From contig CM064427.1 in assembly GCA_032690845.1 (NCBI GenBank), forward strand, positions 21,487,164 to 21,551,163: DNA of 64,000 nt, given 5' to 3'. The stretch's first letter is position 1, and each line of letters begins with the position of its first letter. Shown here piece by piece: positions 1 to 9,155 of the stretch. The DNA is from Eleusine coracana subsp. coracana. Taxonomy: Eukaryota; Streptophyta; Magnoliopsida; Poales; Poaceae. The notes beneath the pieces are model-generated. The model had not been told where the DNA came from. It made no database searches and saw nothing but the letters and a program-made list of their open reading frames with translations. The translations under genes were made by a program, and so were the position numbers.

Positions 1-1014
1 TTGATAAAAGAAATTTTACTCATAATTAAATCACCATAATCAAACATGTGATTAGTGCAATAGTGATCAAATCACACCTTTATGCATTTGCGTAGCCACC
101 AGCCAGGTGGGGAAAGGAGAGGGAAGTGGAGGAGCAGTGGAAGCGACATTGGCTCGGGGAGAGGCGACATGGAAGCAGAGGTTGAGGCGCATGACTGCAG
201 GCTAGGGTTTGGGAGGGGACGTCATTCTTGAGACCTATATAGATGGAGGCACACGACTGCAACAAGTGAACTCTTCTACTCCTTCGCTGTGCTTTACCCC
301 GTATATACACCGTACTACCCGACCGAAATAACATATGTTTATAGCACCTTGATCAACATAATTTATACCTCATCCAGATTTTGATTTATTCAAAGATAAA
401 CATATATCACAATTTTGACTTCAAAATGAGATCAAATTATTGAATGACAACCCTACAAAACTTTTGATAATGAAATAACAATGCAAAAGGAGAAAGGTAG
501 AGGAATGTTCACTATATTAGCATAATTATAGTCAGTACACATATATTACAGTCAGCATATATAATCAAAGAGCATTTATTTGTCAGTAAAATGGAAGTTG
601 CACTGACATTCACTACAAATCCAAGAACCATTCACTGTAATAATAGTAATTTATAACCATAACATTTTTTGACAAGATTTTAAACTGAAAATTTCAAATG
701 TCTGCCTAATAAGACTGACTACAGCAAGACCCATTTAGCACAACAATAATGGGGACAAAGAGAACAAGATATTATCCTATCTTACCAGTAGAAAGGCAAA
801 GAGTGAACCATTATTTTACAAGGTATATTACTACTTCCTTGGATGAGTAAAACTTCACATGCAATTACTTAATATTCCTCTGATGCATATTAAAACAACC
901 AACTGTTTTGGCAATATTTAAAACAAAATAAAGATAGCTCGAAACAAACAACTATAGACTTATGTAAGCTATTCGACTATGCTTTCTGTTCTTAACATAT
1001 GTGGATTCGTGTAC
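1..1014. other. AT-rich flank, no gene recognised
   Basis: AT-rich, low-copy-looking sequence. Short open frames occur on both strands but none has a recognisable domain or convincing codon structure. The composition is unlike the retroelements that start at 3780 and suits intron, UTR or old intergenic DNA near a former gene, in line with the exon-like pieces that follow on the minus strand. Confidence 0.4.
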
Positions 1015-1146
1015 CTCAAGTTGAAGAAGACCTGTCTCTCCCATGTCTAGTGTCTGCATCAGCTCACCACCAGGCCAGTCATAGACATGTAGGTGCCTTC
1101 CATAGAGACCATCTGGTACATGTTGAAGATCGAATGAAGTAAGATC
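1015..1146 (-). pseudogene. Selenium-binding protein (methanethiol oxidase) exon fragment
   Basis: Read on the minus strand, this stretch gives an open segment containing LQHVPDGLYGRHLHVYDW followed by PGGELMQTLDMGETGLLQLE. This matches my memory of the conserved middle of plant selenium-binding proteins (SBP56 family, cytosolic methanethiol oxidase), which continue with RFLHDP. Here the match stops at LE followed by gtac, a possible splice donor at 1011-1014, and no following exon is visible down to position 1. Upstream in the same frame (to about 1260) there are two stop codons. About 44 codons survive of a protein that is normally near 480 residues. I infer a gene relic or a captured fragment, not a working gene. 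The family call rests on recall, not alignment. Confidence 0.55.
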
Positions 1147-1600
1147 ATTGTAGAATTAGTGTACATTCAGTTCTCAGCTGGAGTGGGGCAACTCATCGTT
1201 GGCAGCATAGCACAAAGCAAGCTCATTCTGGTTCAACCAATTAGCATTGTATACAAAAGGTCCTTACAATTTCATTGTCTATCAGTCAAATTATGCATAG
1301 AAATTATTTTGCTACATGCCCTGAATTTCAATCTGGGAGGAGAGTCAGTAGAAAAAAAAATCTAACAAAGAATATGCATCGATTAAAGTTTGTTAATGTC
1401 CAGCACGTTGGGAATGAAATGAACATTGTGATTCCACTCCTTAGGAATTTGGCTTAACTCAGCCACCTTTGTTGTGAATATCCGAGACGTATTTTGAGTT
1501 GAACCACAAAATGATTTGTTAAAATCTATGCACAACTTACATATAGAATAGAGTAATTAAGAAAAGCAAATAAATCCATCATAATAATTTTATGTTTTAC
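1147..1600. other. Non-coding or intronic stretch
   Basis: Mostly intron-like. On the minus strand a short open segment around 1365-1500 encodes FTTKVAELSQIPKEWNHNV and then meets a stop. It may be a further exon relic, but I do not recognise it. Confidence 0.25.
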
Positions 1601-1717
1601 CAGTGCTTGTGATGTTATTTAGGTCCTTCAATGGCTCAAAGCAGTTATCTTGTTTCAAAAATGCCATATGTGAGGAAGACTGAGACTCATTAATCAAGTG
1701 TCGCATTACAGAAAGAT
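1601..1717 (-). pseudogene. Exon-like fragment of unknown protein
   Basis: A 117-bp open segment on the minus strand has a good splice acceptor on one side (ttgcag, read from about 1723 to 1718) and a donor on the other (ACTG then GTAAAA at 1600 downward). The peptide, 39-40 residues, includes LSVMRHLINESQSSSHMAF and then LKQDNCFEPLKDLNN. I do not recognise the family. Splice sites plus an open frame suggest a true exon of a present or former gene. It lies on the same strand as the selenium-binding protein fragment but need not belong to it. Confidence 0.35.
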
Positions 1718-2953
1718 CTGCAATAGAGACAGAAGTGCTACTGATTATTCAAAACATAAAGCCATATCACCCTCCAAACCTATTGTTTACTCTTTATTAA
1801 ATATAAGCCTGCATCATCTCAGATTTTAAGAGTAGCCCACAACAGAAAGTTTTGTAAGTTTAAGATGTATGTGATACTTATAAGCTTTTTTAATTAGCTA
1901 ATAAAGGCCATAAAACTCATATTGACCAAGATACTATTCTCCGAGACGGATATGCCTAAAAGCAATACAATGAAGCATGGCTGCGGAAAAAAATAATTCA
2001 ATTCATGCTGCATATATAGAACTGGTGCGTGACAGATGTGTTCAGTTCATAAGACGCCTGTATCGAAATAAAAATAAAGGCATCTGATCTTGTCCTGAAA
2101 GACTATTACTGATGCATACACCAGGAAAATAGACGTCGATCTGGAATGACAACATTGAAATGATACTACATCTGATCTTGTTTTGAATGGCAAGCGATAC
2201 CATATAGAAACAAATATTTGCTACTACAAAATAGGTTCGAGTTATAGAAGTAGCCTATTCTAGAAATGCTGGAAAGGCTGCATATAAAAGAGCCAAGTGA
2301 TCAGACCCTACACAAGCAGGAGCTATCGGGCTGCCCTTTTTAAAATAAATCTTAAAGCTATTTAAAAGACGACGATGTCGAAATTCAAAAGCAATTATCT
2401 CACCCGTGAGCTATTTTAAAAAAAATCCTCTATACAGCTGCTAAAACAGGACAAATGAAAACTCGAATAATATTGCTCATTTATCAAAATTACACCATAA
2501 TAGAGCTGAACTCAATCTACATAGAGCACTTGATGTCAAGTATTTGATACATGTGCATAATAAGTTTGTATGATTGCCAAGTACTCCCACCCTTCATTCA
2601 TAATTCCATATGAAAAAAAATGGAGAAAACTATCCACCATATATCATGTAGACCTCCCAAATCTCATATTTTGCATCCCAAATTCATGAATTACCAGAAA
2701 CAAGTCCCAGTAAGAACAATGCTACCATTCCTACTGGATCATAGGTTTCTTATAGTTGTAACTAATGAACATCGATAAGAAGAAAATAACCACCATAGAT
2801 GACAAAACCAAGCAAATGAAATGTCAGTTAACTCTTGGAACCCCGACAAAGTCGAAACCTCGGTAATCCAGTAGGAATGTTAACACACAATGTGACACAT
2901 GTTGTCTCAAGCAGTGCTAAATGAGAAAAAGAAAAAAAACAGAGAATATTCAC
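1718..2953. other. AT-rich sequence, nothing recognised
   Basis: AT-rich sequence without a convincing ORF or repeat. It would fit introns between the exon-like pieces at 1601-1717 and 2954-3143. Confidence 0.3.
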
Positions 2954-3143
2954 CTGCATTGCGTCTTAGACATTCTTTCAAGCAATTGATGTGCATGCTC
3001 TCAGAACTTCACAGGCTCCTCTTGAACTGTGGCAAGATTTGCATGAAACTCTCGTGGGGAAAGTATGTTGTTCTTCATGATTAGTTGGCTCCTTTAGTAC
3101 TCACCATGCTCTTGTACGTACTCACTGAATTGATTGAATTTTA
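2954..3143 (-). pseudogene. Exon-like fragment with stops
   Basis: On the minus strand one frame contains MKNNILSPREFHANLATVQ and then EHAHQLLERMSKTQC, ending at a donor-like GCAG/GTGAAT (exon end at 2954). Two stops interrupt the frame. The family is not recognised. It is listed because of the donor and coding-like composition. Confidence 0.25.
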
Positions 3144-3779
3144 TGAACCGCACAACCACAGTATAAGAGTCAATAGCTAAGAACTCATCACACAGAAGAA
3201 GGAATAGGCGAATATAAGAAAACAAGTACAATTATTTACTCAAAAAGAAAGTAATCAAAACAACAGCTGATGATTTGTAGTCTGTAATAGAAGAAGATTG
3301 CACATGTACGGAGTAATTGATCTAATTATTTATGAATTGTACTTACAATAGCATTTCGTTTCTAAAATTTAGCATCACATCCAATAAACCCGTGGCTAAT
3401 ATTCCCACAAATGTTTCACATCAATATGTAGAAAAATATTATTTAAAACTGTAAGTCCTATACCTCAAATTGATGACTTTTCATTGTACTTTTGTCCATC
3501 CCTTGATGTCATCTATTCAAATTTCACTCGACACAATACCAAACCAGATAGTAGTTAGTGAAAGGTGGTCTTGCACTTAGGATACAACTATCTTCAATCA
3601 ACTATACAATTTACAATAGTTTCTAGATATGAAAAAATGATCTCAAATAATATTTGAGGTATTTGTATATGAACCGATCTCAAATACCAAACATAAATTG
3701 ACCTATAAAAACATAGAAACATAGAAGTCAATATAAATAATATATGTTTACAATGTCTGGAAATAGAGCAGCTATCTGG
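3144..3779. other. Intergenic, nothing recognised
   Basis: No feature seen. The last five bases, 3775-3779 (tctgg), would be the target-site duplication of element H, but its partner end is not in the window. Confidence 0.3.
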
Positions 3780-5176
3780 TGTCGGTGTTTGGATCACCGG
3801 CAAGTAGAATTTGTTCTAGGGGCACGCGTTTTGGTTTCGGTGATGGCTATGCAAGAGGACACAAGGATTATACTAGTTCAGGGATAAACCCCTATGTCCA
3901 GTTCTCGGCTCTGCTCATGTTACTTGCACCGGGGTGTACAACGGTGGTGAGAGAGGAAGGATCTCCAAGTCTCTGGTACTTGTGAGTGTGAGTGTGAGTG
4001 TGAGTGGTTGCTTCTGGTCTCTTCCCCTATAGAAGAGATAGGCCTTTTCTTTTATACTTCAAGGGAGTCGGACCCATTTACAGAGAGAGAGAGAGAGAGA
4101 GAGAGATTTTTACACGTGTGGAGTGGGTGAAGTCGTGCTGGTGAGGGTAAAGACTTTGGTCGACGGCGTGGCCCTCAGTCCTTGCGGGCCCTGTTGTCCT
4201 GGTCTTGTGTCAGGGGACACTGTTTCCGGGCGTGCCCCCATTTTTTGCCGTCACGTTGAGTCCTCCCTGGTTCCTGTGGATGGCGTGCCCTGCCATACGT
4301 GGGGTGGTGCAGCACGGATATTGTCACGCTGTTTAGGCTAGGTTCCATCAGCCTGTCCATCGGACTGTCCTGCGCCATCGCCAATGGGGGGTGTCATCAG
4401 AAGATGGTAGTGCAGTGTGCTTTGCCATGCCTGCCATCGTCAGTGGATGCTGCTGATGATGATAGGGGCAAGTATGGGAGTGATTTTATTCCCTGACACT
4501 GTATGTCTGGGCTAGGTTCGACAGTTAAGGCGGGGCGGTTGGTAGTTGTTGACCGTCGTTCCGCTCGACCCTTTCACCGAGGCTCAATGCGTCAGGTTGC
4601 GCTTGTCTGATCCCGCTGAGGGTGGAGATCTGTCCCGTCTCAGCAGGGCGATCGAGTTTCTTCACCCATTACTTTTGGCTTAGTCAGTGATTTGCCGAGC
4701 CGTCCCGTCTAGAGGTGGGCCCCATTGATGGGAGTTGATGGGGGCTGAGCTCATCTGGTGGTCCTGATCCTTATTATTATTGCTACGATCGAGGTAGCGG
4801 CGTCCTGTTTTGTCCTTATCCGAGAGGCGATAAGATCGGGCAAGCGGCCGAGTCATCCTGCTTGGGCGAGCGACCCGCATCGGGGCCTTATGATCGGGCC
4901 CATCTCGCCTCGACCCCCCGGGGGGTCGGGCAAACCGTAGCAGGCCCTCGACCCCTGACGGGCACGAGAGGGTCCCATCCGGTCTTCGACCCCTAGAGGA
5001 TCGAGCAAGTCGGGAGAGGCGTGGCACTTACTTTTGAGATCCGGCTGGCGCGAGGGATTCCCTTTGCGGGGCCCTCGCGGAGGGTGTTCTAGCGAGGCTT
5101 TGGTGGATCCGCTGTCTCGAGTATCGATGGGCCTCTGAGTGGTGCCACATGGCACCCCCGGTTACTGCCCCTGATA
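3780..5176 (-). repeat. 3' LTR of element H
   Basis: Starts TGTCGG at 3780 and ends CTGATA at 5176, expected CTGACA, so the outer inverted repeat has one mutation. About 1.4 kb. Read on the minus strand it is preceded by the purine-rich cactcgggggctac, a PPT of the type seen in grass Tat elements. It holds an (AG)n microsatellite at about 4082-4106 and a GTGAGT repeat near 3985-4006. No second LTR of this element lies in the window, so age cannot be judged. Confidence 0.6.
4082..4106. repeat. (AG)n microsatellite
   Basis: About twelve uninterrupted AG units inside the H LTR. Confidence 0.9.
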
Positions 5177-5200
5177 GTAGCCCCCGAGTGAATCGGAGAA
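5177..5200 (-). other. Polypurine tract of element H
   Basis: The plus strand reads gtagcccccgagtgaatcgg, so the minus strand is purine-rich with a GGGGG core directly next to the LTR edge. This is the expected site of plus-strand DNA priming for an element on the minus strand. Confidence 0.5.
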
Positions 5201-5885
5201 TCATTCGATGGGTCTTGGTACTGATGTTTCTGGTAAGCATAAAGTTGGTTTTTGTCATCTAAGTCCCCCAAGAGGTGCGCGGGAGCACACCCGATGGGTG
5301 TAGCCCCTAAGCCAGATGTGCGTGAGAGCACATCCGATGGGTGTAGCCCCCGAGGCAGAGGTGCGTGGGAGCACACTCGGCGAGACTCGCGCTTTGGCTT
5401 GACTCGGTGAGAGGTGGTTAGCTGGCTCTCCGAATGAGGTGTGCTCGAGCGCACCCGTTGGGTGTAGCCCCTGAGCCAGAGGACGAGTTCGGATGGACTT
5501 GTTCTTTGGCTTTATTCACTTGGAGCGGTCACGCAAACGCTATCGCGCCTGAGTCCCTCGGGTTTCGCACCTCGGGCTGAGTGGACGGCCTTGTGTGCCG
5601 CAGAAAGGAGGTTTGTCCGTAGCGCCCCCATGACAGGACGCGTCTTTCTTTCCTAAAAAGGTGAGATATGGCACTGCTGAGATGGCAATTTTTTGTCTTC
5701 TTCTGGCGTGCAAGGCGCAGAGGCATCTTTCCATCAGGGTCCGTGCTGTTGTGCAGGGCGTCAGAGAGGATCCGACGCTAGGGCCCGAGGTGGCGTCAGT
5801 AAGGACGGGGGCTCGGATATGTGCCGTTCACGCGTCTGACCCTGGGGGCAGGATCATCTTTGGTCTTGCCGCCGCCCCCTAGGCC
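5201..5885. other. Element H spacer with short repeats
   Basis: Non-coding spacer between the antisense ORF and the LTR. It contains loose repeats of a roughly 55-70 bp motif (gcacacccgatgggtgtagcccc near 5284, 5335 and 5450), typical of the 'agcccccgag' region of grass gypsy elements. Confidence 0.45.
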
Positions 5886-7435
5886 ATGGACCTCCGCAAG
5901 TCCTCGTCTAGTCAAAGAGGCGGCGTTGGCTCGGTCGGCCTTGGCCGGCAGAGACCCCCACCGGGTAGTAGCTCTCAGCGGCGAGGTCCCCCATCGAGGG
6001 AGTGGTCGAGACTACGGCGGGTGCAGGAGGTCAAGCTGGCGCGGATCAAGGCACCACCCACCACTGGTGCGGTCGAGATTCCGCTCTCCGCGGCGGCCAT
6101 GGCGAAGCGCCCACGCGACGAGGCGGCGAGCGGTGATGCGCCGCTCGAGAAGCGGCAGGCGGTTGGCCCGAGGCCCATCGACCGCGGTTCACCATGGCGA
6201 AGATGCTTAAAAGGGATGCCGCCACCAAAGCGAGGTCGCGCGATGCCACTGCGTCCGCGTCAGGCTTTGGTGCACGTGTGCCGGCAACAGAGGGTGAAGA
6301 CGTTGGCGGTGGTGCTCTTGATGGCGGCGCGCCCGGGCTCACTGAACCCAGTGCGCTCGATGGGGCTACCGCTGCCGCAGCTGTCGAGGCTATCGTTGAT
6401 GTGCCCGGCGCGGGCGACAGGGCTGGCGATGCTGCGGCTACAGGGGTTGTTGGTGCTGCGTCCGGCGTGGTTCCGATTGTGCCTCTGACCGAAGCTGAGC
6501 TCGCGCTCATCAGAGAGGAGCTTGAGATGATGAAGCGCTCAGGCGACCCCATCGGACTTCAAGTCGTCGCCTCATGTCGGGCGCTGGGGCTCGAGTGCGA
6601 GGCTTCGTTCATCTAGGACCTACGAGCCTTGGCCACCGCTCGGCGGGAGATGGAGGAGGAATGTCGCCACGGCATCGAGCTGGGTATGAGGCTTGTCGAG
6701 TTGGAGGCCTCCATGGTGCAGGTTGCCGACCAGCTGAGCCAGGCGGAGGGCGGCCTCACTGCTGCCAGGAAGGAGCGGGACGATGCTGATGCGAGGGCTC
6801 TATCCACCGCCGCGGATGTCGACAGGCTCGGCCTCGCGTTGCAGCAGGAGAAATGGCATCACGAGGATGCGGACAAAGCGGCCAAGAGTTTTGCTAAATC
6901 AGCGACTGGTTACCTAGAGCAGCTGTGAAGCTCCCACTAGAGGGAGGAGAGTAAGCTTTTCTTATTATTCTCCCTTTTGTTGCCTTATCATTGTTCCTTT
7001 TGGTTCACCGACTCGGTTGGGTGTCATGCAGATCTAGGGTTGAAGCTGGCGGTGGCCGAGGGCTCCCTTTTCCAGGAGGTCAAAGAGAAGGAGGCACTCA
7101 AGGCCATGACGGGTCGAGCAGCACAAGAGCTTCAGGTGGACCTACCTTCTGACGTCGCTCCCGCGGAGCATGTCGGGAGACTGATGGAGGCTGATCGCGC
7201 CTGGATCAAGCGGGGAGTGCGTTTCGGCATGCGCACCGCCTTCAGCGTGTTCGCCACACACTTCGACTTGGTCGACGCCGAGTTCGAGGCCATGAGCACG
7301 GGCCACGTTGAAGGGCACACTACCGAGCAGCTGGAGGTGATCCGCGCTCGCACCGCTCCTCATGCCGACGTCCTGGCTCGCGTGCATGAGGAGGAGGCGC
7401 TCCCTAAGGCTGAGGAGGAAAATTAATTAGTGATT
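5886..7435 (+). pseudogene. Antisense extra ORF of element H ('gypsy type transposon' coiled-coil protein)
   Basis: Coding potential runs opposite to the element's pol. The frame starts around KRPRDEAASGDAPLEKRQAV (about 6104), shifts near 6200, then continues (6194-6928) through an Ala/Gly-rich stretch into a heptad-like coiled coil (for example EMEEECRHGIELGMRLVELE). There is a stop at 6614-6616 and more after 6926. An intron with GTAAGC at 6951 and CATGCAG ending at 7031 separates the last exon (7032-7426), which includes DLGLKLAVAEGSLFQEVKEK and ends PKAEEEN. This resembles the C-terminal coiled-coil part of proteins annotated as putative gypsy-type transposon. Function is unknown. The stops and the frameshift make this copy inactive. 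Confidence 0.55.
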
Positions 7436-7460
7436 GTTTTAGTTGGGTCATCATGCCCGT

Positions 7461-9009
7461 TGTTGACGGCTGTTAAGTACCATTTTTAACCGTCAACTAT
7501 ACTCAAATAAAGGAGAATTTGGCATTTCATACACGCATGCTTTAGCACAATAATATAGTTCCACTTGTACTTGGAGAACTTTGTGCATGCAGGAGGAAAT
7601 GTGAAGGAAACACCTCAAAAGGCAAGAAAACACACTTTCGACCAATCAGAGAGTGCCACATGGACGTCACACGGATTGAAGGGCCCATTTTCAGCACTTA
7701 ACCGACGTAACTCCCTGTAATACCGCGCAAACCGATGTCAGGGCCCACAGGACAGCCACCCGGAGAAAGCACAGGCCAGGAGGGGCCACCCCCAGGTCGG
7801 CCGACCTGGTCAGGTCGGCCGACCCGGCCGGGCGCCCTCTCCGCCTAGGCTTCCACGTGTTGGCTCCTCCGCGACTCCTGATGACGGTTTGAGATGCCTT
7901 CCGTGGCGGTTACTCTCCCTTGCCGACCTATTGAGGCTATAAATAGGAGGGTGTGCCTTCACACTCAACACACACCACAAGAAGCATTTCTCTCTTGCTA
8001 GTAGTAGTTCTTGGAGTTTTAGTGGAGTTAGGCTGAGTCTAGAGCTCTCTAGTCCCAAGTCTTCACTTGGAATTGGTATGCCTCTTGTATCTTTTCCCTT
8101 TTGTAAGACTTTGCTCTTATCAATATATATATATTTTCTATATAGTTGTGCTTGGGTCATGAGTTTCTTGTTTGATATTGTGATCCATATATGTGATAGT
8201 ATAGTCTACTTGTGTGATAGTAGTTTATATTTATTATACTACTATTGTCATGCTAGTTATATACCGTCACTATAGTCTGGTTTATATGTTATAGTCTCTA
8301 TGCTTAGTTTTAGCTGATAAAGTATAGCATGGGTTTGGTGATCGTATTCGTACGGTAGCTCTGCCTCGTTAATAGTAATCGCGGAGGGGCAGAGTGCTCT
8401 TTGGTCATGCAAGTATGGTACTTGGGTGACTGATTTGCATCAATTATTCGTTAGTCTACTGGTTCGTTGAGGTAGGCGGCAGGTGGTGACAGCCCTGTCC
8501 GTCCTTTGAAATCCTCCCCGCTAGGCTAGTGCGTAGGCTCTTGGCGGAAGTCGCCTGTGGATGCAGGGGTAAGTCCGTGCCTGAAGTGCTATACTATTGA
8601 CTGCTGAACCTGAGTGTGGGTCTGTATGTATTCTACTTAGGCTATGCAACTGTATAGGAATGTATAGTAGGAGTAGCTTAGCCTAGTCTTTTCTCCACTA
8701 GACTTTATTTATTTAGTAGGAATCTTCTGTGTGTGTCACACTACCCGGTTATTATCATGTACCCGCCTGTCTTGGTTAGATATCCTTGCTAATTGTTAAC
8801 ATGATCTTATATGTTAGTAACGCTTCTTGATCATAACCTTCCTTTGGGATAAACAAATACGATACCCTGAATACTTCCGGGTGAAATGCTACAGCGGTAT
8901 TCTCCATGCGCTTGCGGATTTTACCTACTTGACTCTGGGACATATTAGTGAACCGTTTCTGGCCCCGTGCCAGGAATGATTTATTAATATGGCTTAGCAA
9001 AAGTCAACA
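7461..9009 (+). repeat. Family A 5' LTR (copy 1)
   Basis: 1549 bp, TGTTGAC...GTCAACA. U3 carries two GGTCGGCCGACC palindromes (7795-7806, 7813-7824) and a TATA box TATAAATA at 7938-7945. The first 37 bp can fold, with GTTGACGG pairing CCGTCAAC (7462-7497). Near the 3' end (about 8954-8974) is a decayed primer-binding-site-like sequence, ttctggccccgtgccagg. The other family members are at 15289-16490, 34690-36220, 36339-37888, 44161-45693 and 63027-64000. Confidence 0.95.
7774..7945 (+). promoter_or_regulatory. U3 promoter: palindrome pair and TATA box
   Basis: The block gccaggaggggccacccc leads into two copies of the perfect 12-bp palindrome GGTCGGCCGACC spaced 18 bp apart, followed about 114 bp later by TATAAATA. 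Transcription should start near 7970 and drive the genomic RNA. LTR copies differ in palindrome number: two in 7461-9009 and 36339-37888, one in the other four. Confidence 0.7.
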
Positions 9010-9017
9010 AGCATTTC

Positions 9018-9035
9018 TGGCGCCGTTGCCGGGGA
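9018..9035 (+). other. Primer-binding site, tRNA-Asp type
   Basis: TGGCGCCGTTGCCGGGGA, 8 bp after the LTR end. It is complementary to the 3' end of plant tRNA-Asp as commonly used by grass gypsy elements. Confidence 0.85.
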
Positions 9036-9155
9036 AGGCGTATGATTTAAGAAAAATTACTAATGTATATAGTAGTGTTGCAATTATTAAGGCTATCTCC
9101 TAGGCAGGCTAACCTTGCTTTGTTTTCTGCATTTTGTATGAAAACAGGGTAGTGT

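Noticed and set aside
4680..5454. GC-rich ORFs of 76-121 residues in the element H LTR and spacer
   Set aside because: Several overlapping frames in GC-rich non-coding DNA, low-complexity Arg/Pro/Ser peptides, no homology.
7810..8160. A 116-134 residue ORF repeated antisense in the family-A LTRs (also at 15566, 35539, 37188, 63304)
   Set aside because: It repeats because the LTRs repeat. It overlaps U3, TATA and R on the opposite strand, differs in length between copies, and has no domain.
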